Numbered from the stretch's first letter, positions 42,172 through 51,989 are shown. The stretch is 64,000 nucleotides of DNA from Salibacterium salarium (GCF_030813635.1 NZ_JAUSUM010000004.1:142851-206850); one strand, 5' to 3'. Translations and numbers: made by a program. Notes: generated by a model from the sequence alone, not told the origin.

Positions 42172-43218
42172 TTGGCTACGGGTGGAATAAGAATGAGTGA
42201 AAGTGTAACCATGAATGATATACGTGATCTTGCCCATGTTATGTCAAAAAAAAATAGTATCATGGGAATTCCATTAGGTGGAGCGAAAATAGGGATTGTG
42301 GGTGACCCAGAAAGTGAAGATAAGGACAGCAAATTACAGGCATTTGCCAAAATGGCTGAAGACTTATTAAGGACAAAGATTTTAGTTGGAGAAGACATGG
42401 GATTGACGAGCAGTGACGTGAAGAAGGTTTATCAATCAATTCAGTTTGACCCAAGTGAATTAGTTATTGAAACTTTAAGCAAAAAAGGGATCCCTATTCA
42501 ACTACCTGCTGGTAAGACAGTTGATGATTTACTAAGTAAAGATTTTATGGATTATCTTGCTGGATTTGGTTTATTAGAGGCGATAGAAGAATCAGCGGTT
42601 GTATCGGATATTGATCTTACTCAATCAAAAGTAGCTCTGCAAGGATTCGGTACTGTCGGAAGTGGAATTGCTATGTTGTTAATAAATAAAGGAGCTACTA
42701 TAAGTGCTATTAGTGATGTGAACCATTGCGTTTATCGAGATGAAGGTTTTTCTTTTGAAGAACTTCGTTCGCTACAAGGAGTCGGAGGAAACCTTAACAT
42801 TTCACAACTTACTAATTTTAAGAAACTAAATCGAGATAAAATTTTTTCCTTACCTGTTGATATTTTCGTTCCTGCTTCCGTGTCCAATGTAATAAATAGT
42901 GAAAATGCCTCTTCCATACAAGCTAAACTTATTGTTGAAGGCGCAAATTTACCAACTACAAAGGACGCTGAAAAAATTTTAATGAAGCAAAACAAGCTTA
43001 TTTTACCTGATTTTGTAGTAAATGCAGGGTCAGCGGTCGGATTTGGTTTATTGATTACAGGTCAGGCAGAGTTTGACGATGTTTTTGAAGTATGTGCTAC
43101 ACGAATCAGAAGTGTAGTTAAAACGATACTTAGTGAAAGTATTGAAAAAAATAGTACGCCACGTAAGGTAGCGATGGAGGTAATGGACAATAATATGAAG
43201 ATAATGCGGCCAAATTAG
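42172..43218 (+). pseudogene. Glu/Leu/Phe/Val dehydrogenase-like protein, N-terminally truncated
   Basis: The open frame gives 348 residues from TTG 42172; the same frame reads back to about 42142 (AYYVDNIGN…) before a TAA. It contains LATGGIRMSESVTMNDI, GIPLGGAKIGIVGDP (active-site Lys of the GGGK motif, here GGAK), ILVGEDMGLTSSD and the Rossmann part VALQGFGTVGSGIAMLLINKGATI with GxGxxG, then ANLPTTKDAEKILM and LPDFVVNAGSAVGF. About 50-60 N-terminal residues expected for a 410-430-residue enzyme are absent. It may still be translated; no ribosome binding site precedes the TTG. Divergent residues in the active-site region hint at an unusual substrate. Confidence 0.7.
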
Positions 43219-43274
43219 GACTAAAAACATGGTTGAGATGAGTTGCGTTGACTTCATATCATCGGTCATGTAAA

Positions 43275-43304
43275 CTCTTAGTTAATTAAATAACTAACTA
43301 AGAG
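43275..43304 (+). promoter_or_regulatory. Operator palindrome of the TetR gene
   Basis: CTCTTAGTTA (43275-43284) and TAACTAAGAG (43295-43304) are a perfect 10-bp inverted repeat with a 10-bp centre, ending 13 bp before the TetR start codon. Position and symmetry fit an autoregulatory TetR operator that also controls the genes downstream. Confidence 0.75.
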
Positions 43305-43317
43305 TAAGGAGATTAAA

Positions 43318-43908
43318 ATGGCCGAACCTAATGTTGTTACAAAAGAAGATTTAGTTGAATCTGCCAAACGTTGCATCGTAGAAAAGGGAATAAATAAGCT
43401 TACGTTAAAATCAGTGGGAGAAGGCGCTGGTGTGACTCAAGGAACTGTTTATTATCATTTTAAAACCAAGGATAAACTGATGATTGAGATTGTAAATGAT
43501 ATGTGTGAGTCTTCATGGAATCATCTAGAAAATGTAAATAAAGAATCAAAAGATCAGGGATTTAAATGGATTAAAACTGCACTACAGTCAGCTTATGAGC
43601 GACACACCAAAAATTCTTTTTATCATCATTTATTTTTGTCGTTGATTACTACAGGATTAAATAATGATGATGTTCGCGGACAAATGGGAGATTTATTGAA
43701 ATATGAAAATGAAGTTCTTCAAAAACAAATTCAATCTTTTATTGGGACCGATGAACTTTATGGAATTTCAACAGAAATCTGGAGTGTCTTATGGAATGCT
43801 TTAATTGATGGTTTAGCCATTCAAACGCTTATGGTCGAAGATTTAGATATTGAAAAGGTGTACGAAGGAATAGAGCTGTTACTGGTTAAAAAAATGGATA
43901 ATATGTAA
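43318..43908 (+). CDS. TetR-family transcriptional regulator
   Basis: 196 residues with AAGGAG 9 bases before ATG 43318. The helix-turn-helix is AKRCIVEKGINKLTLKSVGEGAGVTQGTVYYHFKTKDKLMIEIV. The C-terminal ligand domain is helical (…WSVLWNALIDGLAIQTLMVEDLDIEKVYEGIELLL) as in TetR_C proteins of the BetI/AcrR type. It starts an operon-like run with a DUF5367 membrane protein (gap 26 bp) and an acyl-CoA dehydrogenase-like protein (gap 31 bp). The palindrome just upstream is its likely operator. Confidence 0.92.
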   Translation: MAEPNVVTKEDLVESAKRCIVEKGINKLTLKSVGEGAGVTQGTVYYHFKTKDKLMIEIVNDMCESSWNHLENVNKESKDQGFKWIKTALQSAYERHTKNSFYHHLFLSLITTGLNNDDVRGQMGDLLKYENEVLQKQIQSFIGTDELYGISTEIWSVLWNALIDGLAIQTLMVEDLDIEKVYEGIELLLVKKMDNM

Positions 43909-43934
43909 ACAAGTATGTAGGAGTGTGATGAAGG

Positions 43935-44306
43935 ATGTTTTTTCTATTTTGGGGATTTTTAGTTTGGTTGGGTGCATCAGCCATTTTTAGATTTACAGGA
44001 CAATTCTTTTTCTCTCTTGAAAGTCCAACTCTACTAGTTACTTCATATATTTTGGTAGTTCCTTTAATATTGATCCTGACATTACCGGTTTATCGATGGA
44101 AAAAAGTACACTCGCAGCAACGACTTAGAGCGGCTATCTTGATAGCTTTACCAGGTATGTTCATTGATGCGGTTGTGTTAATTTACTTCTCAGATGTATT
44201 TGTAAATTTAGAAGCTCGGATGAATGGAATGTTTGCTTCTTGGTTGCTGTGGGCCAATTCATTTATTCTTCTTACGGGATTCATACCAGGAAAAAAATCT
44301 AACTAA
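43935..44306 (+). CDS. DUF5367-like membrane protein
   Basis: 123 residues, four spans (FFLFWGFLVWLGASAIFRFTG, TLLVTSYILVVPLILILTLPVY, AAILIALPGMFIDAVVLIYF, WLLWANSFILLTGFI). The PGMFIDAVVLIYFSDVFVNL…FASWLLWANS arrangement resembles DUF5367. GGAGTGTGATGAAGG lies upstream of ATG 43935. It is in the TetR operon. Family members are often found next to TetR genes, which would make it part of a stress or resistance response; function unknown. Confidence 0.75.
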   Translation: MFFLFWGFLVWLGASAIFRFTGQFFFSLESPTLLVTSYILVVPLILILTLPVYRWKKVHSQQRLRAAILIALPGMFIDAVVLIYFSDVFVNLEARMNGMFASWLLWANSFILLTGFIPGKKSN

Positions 44307-44337
44307 TTTGACAAACAAATTACTGGAGGTAAATAAA

Positions 44338-45453
44338 ATGTCCCTTTTTTTACAAAAAGAAAGACAGGTGTTAAATCAATACTTTTCAGGATTTGACTAT
44401 CAATTAAAACAAGATTCATTATTAAGTAGAGAGATGGAAAACGTAACAACATATATGGATATGGCAAAGAGTTTAGGAATTACATCTCTTATGATACCAA
44501 AAGAGTATGGGGGAAAAGGAGCTAGTGCACTAGAGGCGATTTATATTCAGCGTTCGATAGGAAGTAGATCGCCTTCCCTTGCTGTCTCTTTTATGATGCA
44601 CCAATTCTCAATAGCCTCATTAATTGAAGCGGCAAAATACCAAACTAATCTACAATCTGCTTTAACAAATATTTCAGAACATAACTTATTACTTGCTTCA
44701 GCTTTTGCAGAGGGTGTAGAAAGTAATATTTTCACTCCCAATGTCGTGGCAGAGAATGCTGTTGGGGGAATTATAGTTAACGGTTCAAAAAAACCATGCA
44801 CTAACTCAAGAACTATGGATCTACTGACAGCCAGTGTTCAGCTTCCGAATGGAGAACTAGCTGTTATTACTATACCTGCGGATACAGAAGGGGTAGAAGT
44901 GAAAGATTTTTGGAGTCATTGGATTCTTAAAGGTACTCATACGGAAGAAGTCATTTTGAAAAATGTATTCGTTTCAGATGATTTAATTTATAGAGCTGGG
45001 GGACAAGAAGATATTGATCCAATTATTATGAACGGACTCGTCTGGTTTGAATTATTTATGATTGCCACTTATATCGGAGTAACATCTGCACTTGTCGAGA
45101 AGGTAATTGAATCTGAACGCTTACCGATGGACAAGGTTTTTGAATTAGTATCGGAAGTGGAGGGAGCAATGAGTTCGTTGGAAGGCCTAGCCTTCAAATT
45201 TGAAAGGAATCAATTTAGTGAACTAATGTTACAAGAATCCCTTTTTGTACGCGGTCATATCGATAAAGTATTAGAAAAAATATCTACACAAGCTTCAAAA
45301 TTATTAGGTGGGATGAACTATCTTTCCTCTAAGGAAACATCATATTTACTACTGACATCTCAATTGATTTCTTTTCATCCCCCTTCTAAGCAAGATACTT
45401 TTGAGTTGTTTGAACAATATGCCAAAGGGGTAGAACACGAGTACTCTAGTTAA
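44338..45453 (+). CDS. Acyl-CoA dehydrogenase-like protein
   Basis: 371 residues from ATG 44338 (CTGGAGGTAA 9 bases before). The N-terminal helical part has MAKSLGITSLMIPKEYGGKGASALEAIYIQRSIGSRSPSLAVSFMMHQFS, the middle beta-domain has GIIVNGSKKPCTNSRTMDLLTASVQLPNGELAVITIPADTEGVEVKDFWSHWILKGTHTEEVILKNVFV, and the C-terminal helices follow. The fold is clear, but the usual T-x-G-S/A region around the flavin and the catalytic Glu are not obvious, so it may not be a beta-oxidation enzyme. Relatives occur in antibiotic and lipid biosynthesis loci. Last intact gene of the TetR operon. Confidence 0.8.
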   Translation: MSLFLQKERQVLNQYFSGFDYQLKQDSLLSREMENVTTYMDMAKSLGITSLMIPKEYGGKGASALEAIYIQRSIGSRSPSLAVSFMMHQFSIASLIEAAKYQTNLQSALTNISEHNLLLASAFAEGVESNIFTPNVVAENAVGGIIVNGSKKPCTNSRTMDLLTASVQLPNGELAVITIPADTEGVEVKDFWSHWILKGTHTEEVILKNVFVSDDLIYRAGGQEDIDPIIMNGLVWFELFMIATYIGVTSALVEKVIESERLPMDKVFELVSEVEGAMSSLEGLAFKFERNQFSELMLQESLFVRGHIDKVLEKISTQASKLLGGMNYLSSKETSYLLLTSQLISFHPPSKQDTFELFEQYAKGVEHEYSS

Positions 45454-45604
45454 CCAAACTATTCTTTTAAAACAAAACTTTGCAGGGTTAAATCAAGTAA
45501 CATATGACCAATCAGGATTCAGCAGAGATAAATTATTAAATCTATTTGACAAAAACAATTCTCCACTTTTTTCTGAAAATTATAAACGCATGCTAAAGGG
45601 GTAA
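45449..45604 (+). pseudogene. C-terminal gene scrap after the acyl-CoA dehydrogenase-like gene
   Basis: A frame different from the preceding gene reads VNQTILLKQNFAGLNQVTYDQSGFSRDKLLNLFDKNNSPLF…RMLKG to TAA at 45602-45604. It has the look of a real protein end but no start, and I do not recognise the family. It probably belonged to the same operon before a deletion. A hairpin terminator follows. Confidence 0.5.
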
Positions 45605-45660
45605 TTCATAACTGTGGAAACAACTAACATCACAAAAGCAGGAAAAATACATGGTAGCAG

Positions 45661-45687
45661 GCATGAGGAAATCCTCATGCTTTTTTT
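45661..45687 (+). terminator. Terminator of the TetR operon
   Basis: GCATGAGG (45661-45668), AAAT loop, CCTCATGC (45673-45680), then seven T. Confidence 0.92.
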
Positions 45688-45856
45688 GTATATCTTTGAA
45701 ACGTATACAGATAAATAAATTACAATATTCTTATTTGATATATAAAATAGGTTAAGAAAATTCGGATTAATTGTTGAAAAACCAATTAATCTGTCTATTT
45801 TCGTGTTAAAATAACAAATAAAGGAATTATATTAAGTCTGAAGGTGGGATTTTACA

Positions 45857-48286
45857 TTGAACTCTATTGCACATATTCGCGCAAGTGATGGGGATATACA
45901 AACAGTCGAAGAGCATTTACTAGATGCTAAAGCATTGGCGGAAGGTTATGGTGAGAGAACAGGCATGAAGCACATGGCGGGCCTTACTGCTATGTTACAT
46001 GACGTAGGCAAGTATACGGAGGAGTTTAATGCATACATCACTGAAGCTGTACAAAATCCTGATAACCCTCCCAAACGAGGGAGTGTCGATCACGCGACAG
46101 CTGGTGGAAAGCTTTTGTATGACCTATACCATTCGGATATCAAGAAGCCGTATGCTGTCATTTTAACGGAGGTTATAGGAAATGCGATTATTTCTCATCA
46201 TTCGTACTTACAAGACTTTATTGAACCAGAATTAACATCACCATTTCTAAAAAGGGTACGTGATAAAGAAATCCCTGGTTATGAACGGATAAAGGAGATG
46301 TTTTTTGAACGAGTAATGAATGAAGAAGATTTTTATCATTACGTAGACAAAGCGGTAGAAGAGTTGAAGGTCTGTTTAGCAGAGGTTGCTACTGAAAACT
46401 ATCCGGAACAACTTCATTTTATATCAAAATTTGTATTCAGTACGATTATTGATGCTGACAGAACCAACACGAGACAATTCGAGGAGAAAACTGGTGGCGA
46501 ATCGGAAGAAGCTCCCGATATTTTGATGGCCCGTTACTATGAAAAGCTGATGCAGAAGGTACAGGGGTTTCAAAAGCACAAGGATGCGAATTCTCCTATC
46601 AATACATTACGGACGAAGATGTCTGAACAGTGTGATAAGTTTGCAGAAAATCCATCAGGAATTTATACGTTGTCGATTCCGACGGGAGGTGGGAAAACGT
46701 TAGCGAGTCTACGCTATGCATTAAAGCATGCCATGATTCATGACAAAAAAAGAATCATTTACGTGGTGCCATTTACAACGATTATTGAACAAAATGCAAA
46801 AGAAGTAAGAGATATTTTGAACGATCATGCGAATATTTTAGAACATCACTCGAACGTAGTAGAACATGATTTAGAAGATGATGAGGCCTCCGACGGTATG
46901 GTGAACACACGGGAGAAGCTCAGGCTTGCCAGAGACAACTGGGATGCACCGGTTATTTTTACGACGATGGTTCAATTTTTGAATGTATTTTACGAGAAGG
47001 GGAATCGAAATGTTCGTAGGCTGCATCATTTGAGTGATGCGATCCTTATTTTTGATGAAGTGCAAAAGGTACCTACATCCTGTGTCTCCTTATTTAATCA
47101 GGCACTTAATTTTCTACAGACTACATGTCGTTCTAGTATCGTGCTATGTACAGCGACGCAGCCAGCACTAGATTTTGTCGAACAAAAGCTTGAGCTAAGT
47201 GCAGAAGCTGAAATGATACAAGAGTTAGACCATGTTATCGAGGCCTTTTCACGAGTGAAAATAGTTGATCATGCATCAGAGGGATCGATGACCAATGATG
47301 ACATTGTTTCTTTTATCCAATCAAAAACTACGGAAGTGCGTAGTATGTTAGTGATTTTAAATACAAAATCTGTTGTAAAGCAGTTGTACATGCTTTTGAA
47401 GGAAAAAGAGATGGGAGCTTCTATTTATCATTTGAGTACATCAATGTGTGCTGCTCATCGACAGGATATGCTAAAAGAGATTCACTCCAAACTTGAAAAT
47501 GAGGAACCGGTAATATGTGTGACAACACAACTTATTGAAGCGGGAGTGGATATCGATTTTGATTGTGTGATACGTTCGCTGGCCGGTTTAGACTCTATCG
47601 CCCAGGCGGCGGGTAGATGTAATCGCAATGGTAAGAAAGAATTACAATATGTGTATGTTATGGATCATTTGGAAGAAAACTTAAAGCACTTGAGTGAAAT
47701 TAGGATTGGTAAGGAAATATCGATGAAACTGCTAAAAAGCTTGAAAAAAGATCCCACTAGTTTTGGTGGTCATCTATTATCTCGACAGGCGATGAAACGT
47801 TATTTTTATGAGTTTTACTCAGACCGGGAAGCTTACTTACATTATCATGTATCTTCACTCGGCAAAAACATGACAGATTTATTGAATGCAACACGAACCA
47901 ATAACAGTTACGTGGAGGCTTATCACAGGAAAGAAGGGAAATCACCTGAATTGTTTTTGGTAAATAGCTACAATACAGCTGCATCCCACTTCTCCGTTAT
48001 TGATAATCAAACGATGTCTGTTCTTGTCCCTTTTGGTGAAGAAGGAGCAGAAATGATTGCAGAACTTAATGGAGGAAAAACGATTACAGATTTATCAAAG
48101 TTGTTAAAGAACGCGCAGCAGTATTCTATCAATGTATACAGGCATGAAAGAAAAATTCTCGACAATCAGGGGGCACTCGTTTCTTACCTGGACGGTTCTG
48201 TCTTAGCGCTGACAGACGGAGTATATAGCGATGAGTTTGGGTTAGATCTTGAAGGAGATGATTCATTTAGTCTCCAAATGTATTAG
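45857..48286 (+). CDS. cas3: CRISPR-associated helicase-nuclease Cas3 (type I-C)
   Basis: 809 residues from TTG 45857 (GAAGGTGGG about 10 bases before). N-terminal HD nuclease: HIRASDGDIQTVEEHLLDAKALAEGYGERTGMKHMAGLTAMLHDVGK with the HD pair, then RGSVDHATAGGKLLY and ISHHSYL for further metal ligands. Helicase: Walker A SIPTGGGKTLASL, VPFTTIIEQNA, DE-box ILIFDEVQ, SAT-equivalent LCTATQPAL, motif IV-V TTQLIEAGVDIDFD and VI QAAGRCNRNG. All are intact. It is recruited by Cascade to degrade target DNA from 3' to 5'. A hairpin and a 229-bp gap separate it from cas5, so it may form a transcription unit of its own. Confidence 0.96.
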   Translation: MNSIAHIRASDGDIQTVEEHLLDAKALAEGYGERTGMKHMAGLTAMLHDVGKYTEEFNAYITEAVQNPDNPPKRGSVDHATAGGKLLYDLYHSDIKKPYAVILTEVIGNAIISHHSYLQDFIEPELTSPFLKRVRDKEIPGYERIKEMFFERVMNEEDFYHYVDKAVEELKVCLAEVATENYPEQLHFISKFVFSTIIDADRTNTRQFEEKTGGESEEAPDILMARYYEKLMQKVQGFQKHKDANSPINTLRTKMSEQCDKFAENPSGIYTLSIPTGGGKTLASLRYALKHAMIHDKKRIIYVVPFTTIIEQNAKEVRDILNDHANILEHHSNVVEHDLEDDEASDGMVNTREKLRLARDNWDAPVIFTTMVQFLNVFYEKGNRNVRRLHHLSDAILIFDEVQKVPTSCVSLFNQALNFLQTTCRSSIVLCTATQPALDFVEQKLELSAEAEMIQELDHVIEAFSRVKIVDHASEGSMTNDDIVSFIQSKTTEVRSMLVILNTKSVVKQLYMLLKEKEMGASIYHLSTSMCAAHRQDMLKEIHSKLENEEPVICVTTQLIEAGVDIDFDCVIRSLAGLDSIAQAAGRCNRNGKKELQYVYVMDHLEENLKHLSEIRIGKEISMKLLKSLKKDPTSFGGHLLSRQAMKRYFYEFYSDREAYLHYHVSSLGKNMTDLLNATRTNNSYVEAYHRKEGKSPELFLVNSYNTAASHFSVIDNQTMSVLVPFGEEGAEMIAELNGGKTITDLSKLLKNAQQYSINVYRHERKILDNQGALVSYLDGSVLALTDGVYSDEFGLDLEGDDSFSLQMY

Positions 48287-48318
48287 AAACCTATCTGTTT
48301 AAGTAAGATAGGTTTCTA
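48284..48318 (+). terminator. Hairpin between cas3 and cas5
   Basis: TAGAAACCTATCT (48284-48296), including the cas3 stop, pairs perfectly over 13 bp with AGATAGGTTTCTA (48306-48318). No long T-run follows (ACATTTTCC), so it may be an attenuator or an RNA-stability element. Confidence 0.65.
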
Positions 48319-48515
48319 ACATTTTCCCATATAAAATACTATATTTTTCAATCCGCGCTTTTTTCAATCTGTACTTCAAATAAAGCGACAGTGTAATTAT
48401 AACATATTAGGAAACGAGTAAAAAATTCATATAATATTTTATATAAGACATTTACTTTCTACTATATTTTATGTAGACTAAGATATCAGAATAGTTCCAA
48501 AATGGAGGTGTGACA
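48319..48515 (+). promoter_or_regulatory. Probable promoter region of cas5-cas8c-cas7-cas4-cas1-cas2
   Basis: AT-rich 197-bp gap without a gene. TAATTATAACAT at about 48396-48407 and TATATTTTATGT near 48463 are possible -10 regions. GGAGGTGTGACA at 48504 is the ribosome binding site of cas5. Confidence 0.45.
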
Positions 48516-49226
48516 TTGAGAAATGCAATAGAATTTGAACTAACGGGTGATTATGCTTTGTTTACAGATCCGCTTACAAAAATGGGTGGAGAGAAACTAT
48601 CCTATCATGTGCCGACATATCAAGCATTGAAGGGAATAGTGGAATCGATTTACTGGAAGCCCACTATTTTAATAGTGGTAGATGAAATCCGGGTTATGAA
48701 TCCAATAAGAATGGAATCAAAAGGAGTGCGTCCGATCGAATACGGTGGTGGAAATACATTGGCAAACTACACGTATTTGCGAGATGTAAGATATCAAGTG
48801 AAGGCTCACTTCATCTTTAATCCACATCGGCCCGATTTAGATTACGATCGTAATGAAAATAAGCATCATAATATTATGAAGCGATCTTTAAAAGCAGGCG
48901 GACGAAGAGATATATTTTTAGGTACGCGCGAGTGTCAGGGTTATGTGGAGCCTTGCACGTTTGGCGAAGGAGAAGGATATTATGACGGATACGGGCAGCT
49001 TTCGTTTGGGACGATGGTACACGGTATCAATTATCCCGATGAAACAGGTCGAGATGAAATGGCGGTACGCCTGTGGAATCCAGTGATGGAAGATGGCGTT
49101 ATTCGATTTATGCGTCCAGATGATTGCATGCATGTGCGTAAAATTCAAGATATGAACATGAAGCATTTTGACGCAACGAATGTAGAAACAGCTGAGGAGC
49201 TGCTGGGGAAGTTAGGGGGTAAATAG
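48516..49226 (+). CDS. cas5c: Cas5c (Cas5d) pre-crRNA endoribonuclease/Cascade subunit
   Basis: 236 residues from TTG 48516, six bases after GGAGGT; GTG 48510 would touch the ribosome binding site. Features of Cas5d: [47 protein letters not shown] at the N-terminus (glycine-rich ferredoxin-like fold), [44 protein letters not shown]. In type I-C this protein replaces Cas6, cutting the repeat hairpin, and stays on the 5' handle. Catalytic His/Lys/Tyr candidates can be seen in the Y/H/K of SLKAGG… region but are not proven. Directly abuts cas8c. Confidence 0.95.
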   Translation: MRNAIEFELTGDYALFTDPLTKMGGEKLSYHVPTYQALKGIVESIYWKPTILIVVDEIRVMNPIRMESKGVRPIEYGGGNTLANYTYLRDVRYQVKAHFIFNPHRPDLDYDRNENKHHNIMKRSLKAGGRRDIFLGTRECQGYVEPCTFGEGEGYYDGYGQLSFGTMVHGINYPDETGRDEMAVRLWNPVMEDGVIRFMRPDDCMHVRKIQDMNMKHFDATNVETAEELLGKLGGK

Positions 49227-51122
49227 ATGAGTTGGTTGTTGCACTTATATGAAACCTATGAAGCTAACGAAGACAAGATAGGTAAAGTAGAGAAAAAGCA
49301 TAACGGTAGCGAATATACACTACTCCCGATTTCACACACCACACAAAATGCACATATTGAAGTCACTATTACCGAATCGGGAGAATTTCATTCTGCGACC
49401 GTTATTGATAAAAGTGATAGGAGTACGCTTATTCCCACAACGGAAGCATCGGCGAACCGTGCGGGAGCAAAGATTGCACCATATCCCCTTCACGATAAAC
49501 TAAGCTATACTGCTGGAGATTATGTAAAATACGGTCGACAAGTAAAGAATGGAGATCCTTTTTCCTCTTACATTCAACAACTAGAAGATTGGGCGGCGTC
49601 TTCCTATGTTCATCCGAAGATCCAGAGTATCTATCAGTATGTTAAAAAAGGCTGTCTCATTGAGGACTTAGTGAAAGAGAAAATATTATTTTTAGATGCA
49701 GAAGAAAAGTTAATCAGTAAATGGGATACAAAGCATGAAGCTCTTCATGGAGAAAAACCAGCGATTTTTTCTACAGTTGGCAGTGGACAGGAAAGTGCAT
49801 TCGTTCGATTTAATGTCTATTCAACAAAAGAGTTATTGACAAAGGTTTGGAAGGATCACGAAGTCTACAATTCATTCATTACGTTCTATAAGGACCAGCT
49901 AAGTGATAATGACATCTGCTATGTTACTGGTCAAGAACTTCCATCTACAGAGAGGCATTCAAATAAGATTCGTCATGCAGCCGATAAGGCAAAACTTATT
50001 TCTGCGAATGATACGAGTGGATTTACGTTTCGGGGGCGTTTTCAAAAAAGTTATCAAGTGGCAAATATCAGCTATGACGTTTCTCAAAAAGCTCATAATG
50101 CTCTGAAATGGCTTATTCATCGCCAAGGAAAGGTGATAGACGAACGTGTTTTTCTCGTTTGGGAAAAAGACCAAGAAAAAACGATAGATCCTCACGAAGA
50201 CAGCTTTGATCTATTTGGTTCGAGACTTGCGAAGGAAAACCTTCATGGCTTTGCAAATGAGGAATTTGCCAGGCAGCTCTCTAAAGCAATAGATGGGTAC
50301 AAGTATAGTTTTGACTATAACGCTAATGTGAATATTCTTGTACTAGACTCTGCTACAACCGGCCGGTTAGCTGTGCTTTATTACCGACACCTGGAAAAAG
50401 AGTTTTACTTAAATAGAATGGAAGCGTGGCACCGTTCGTGCTCGTGGCTTCACACCTATCGTAAAACGGATGGGGATCGTGTGGAATTTCTGGGGGCGCC
50501 AGCAACAAAAGACATTGCTTTTGCAGCATATGGTCCAAGGGTCAGTGATGAAGTCGTGAAAGGAACGATGGAGCGACTACTTCCTTGTATTATCGATGGA
50601 AGAAAAACGCCAAGAGATATTGTGAAAAGTTCCTTTCAACGAGCTTCCAACCCAGTATCGATGGAAAAATGGGAATGGGAAAAGACGTTAAGTATTGCAT
50701 GTGCGTTAATTAAAAAAGAGGAGGGGTATCCGGTGGCTTTAGATCACGAAGAACAAGATCGAGATTATTTATTTGGTAGATTACTCGCTATTGCAGATGT
50801 ATTGGAAAGGCGAGCGCTAGGGAATGAAGAAAATCGAGCAACCAATGCTATTCGTTACATGAGTGCTTATTCCAAGCATCCCGCAAGGACATGGAAAACA
50901 ATTCAAGATAGTCTGCAACCTTATCAGGCGCGCTTAGGAGCAAAAGCAGGTTATTTATCGAGTTTAATTGATGAAGTTGGTTCAAAACTATCAATAGAGG
51001 ATTTTACAAACAGGTCTTTATCAGAAAGATATCTATTAGGGTTTTATAGTCAGCGACATGAATTGTATCAAAAGAAGGAGAAAAAAGATTCTGCAGTATC
51101 TACTAATCAAGAGGAGGAATAA
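49227..51122 (+). CDS. cas8c: Cas8c (Csd1) large Cascade subunit
   Basis: 631 residues; ATG 49227 directly follows the cas5 stop. Csd1 features: LLHLYETYEANEDKIG at the start, YTLLPISHTTQNAHIEVTI, CYVTGQELPSTERHSNKIRHAADKAKLISANDTSGFTFRGRF (a C/H-rich region typical of Csd1), VNILVLDSATTGRLAVLYYRHLEKEFYLNRMEAWHRSCSWL and near the end YLFGRLLAIADVLERRAL…RATNAIRYMSAYSKHPARTWKTIQ. It recognises the PAM and, in I-C, also yields Cas11c from an internal start. Frame intact. A candidate Cas11c start would lie in the last third (for example near 50730, GAGGAGGGGTATCCGGTG). Confidence 0.95.
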   Translation: MSWLLHLYETYEANEDKIGKVEKKHNGSEYTLLPISHTTQNAHIEVTITESGEFHSATVIDKSDRSTLIPTTEASANRAGAKIAPYPLHDKLSYTAGDYVKYGRQVKNGDPFSSYIQQLEDWAASSYVHPKIQSIYQYVKKGCLIEDLVKEKILFLDAEEKLISKWDTKHEALHGEKPAIFSTVGSGQESAFVRFNVYSTKELLTKVWKDHEVYNSFITFYKDQLSDNDICYVTGQELPSTERHSNKIRHAADKAKLISANDTSGFTFRGRFQKSYQVANISYDVSQKAHNALKWLIHRQGKVIDERVFLVWEKDQEKTIDPHEDSFDLFGSRLAKENLHGFANEEFARQLSKAIDGYKYSFDYNANVNILVLDSATTGRLAVLYYRHLEKEFYLNRMEAWHRSCSWLHTYRKTDGDRVEFLGAPATKDIAFAAYGPRVSDEVVKGTMERLLPCIIDGRKTPRDIVKSSFQRASNPVSMEKWEWEKTLSIACALIKKEEGYPVALDHEEQDRDYLFGRLLAIADVLERRALGNEENRATNAIRYMSAYSKHPARTWKTIQDSLQPYQARLGAKAGYLSSLIDEVGSKLSIEDFTNRSLSERYLLGFYSQRHELYQKKEKKDSAVSTNQEEE

Positions 51123-51125
51123 AAT

Positions 51126-51989
51126 ATGAGTACATTAGATCACAAAATTGACTTTGCTGTTGTATTGTCGGTGACAAAAGCTAATCCTAACGGCGATCCG
51201 CTTAACGGAAATCGTCCAAGGCAGAATTATGACGGGTATGGGGAAATTTCTGATGTAGCGATTAAACGTAAAATTAGAAACCGTCTGCAAGATTTAGGAG
51301 AATCTGTGTTTGTGCAGTCGGATGATAGAAAAATAGATTCACATAAAAGTCTCAAAGAACGAGCGGAATCAGTGAAAGAATTAGAAGATGTCTTAAAGTC
51401 GAAAGAAAGCCAAAGCGAGGAATTTGCTCGTATTGCCTGCGAAAAATGGATTGATGTTCGTGGATTCGGACAAGTATTTGCATTTAAAGGAAAAGGAAGC
51501 GGCAACGGTGTATCGGTAGGGGTACGTGGTCCAGTATCGATTCACACAGCAACCAGCATCGATCCAATCGATCTTACAAGTATGCAAATTACTAAAAGTG
51601 TTAATTCCGAGTCAGGTAAGGAACGAGGTTCGGATACGATGGGAATGAAGCACCGCGTAGATTTTGGTGTATACGTTTTTCATGGGAGTATCAATACTCA
51701 GCTAGCCGAAAAGACTGGTTTTTCTCCAGAAGATGCAGAAAAATTAAAACAAGCTCTGGTGACTTTGTTTGAAAATGATACTTCTTCTGCTAGACCAGAA
51801 GGCAGTATGGAAGTGAATAAAGTATTCTGGTGGGAACATAACTCCAAGCTAGGCCAATATTCAGCTGCGAAAGTACATCGTTCACTAACTGTTGAGCCAA
51901 AAGTAAACGAACCAATGAGTCTTAATGATTACGCGATTGAAGTACAAGAATTAGATGGGTTGAAAACAGAGGAATTGAATGGATTATAA
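51126..51989 (+). CDS. cas7c: Cas7c (Csd2) Cascade backbone subunit
   Basis: 287 residues three bases after cas8c (AGAGGAGGAATAAA before ATG). Cas7 RRM-like hallmarks: DFAVVLSVTKANPNGDPLNGNRPRQNYDGYGEISDVAIKRKIRNRLQD, DVRGFGQVFAFKG and VGVRGPVSIHTATSIDPIDL, KHRVDFGVYVFHGSI, ending with NKVFWWEHNSKLGQYSAAKVHRSL. It coats the crRNA spacer in multiple copies. Frame intact. Its last 11 bases overlap the cas4 start. Confidence 0.96.
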   Translation: MSTLDHKIDFAVVLSVTKANPNGDPLNGNRPRQNYDGYGEISDVAIKRKIRNRLQDLGESVFVQSDDRKIDSHKSLKERAESVKELEDVLKSKESQSEEFARIACEKWIDVRGFGQVFAFKGKGSGNGVSVGVRGPVSIHTATSIDPIDLTSMQITKSVNSESGKERGSDTMGMKHRVDFGVYVFHGSINTQLAEKTGFSPEDAEKLKQALVTLFENDTSSARPEGSMEVNKVFWWEHNSKLGQYSAAKVHRSLTVEPKVNEPMSLNDYAIEVQELDGLKTEELNGL

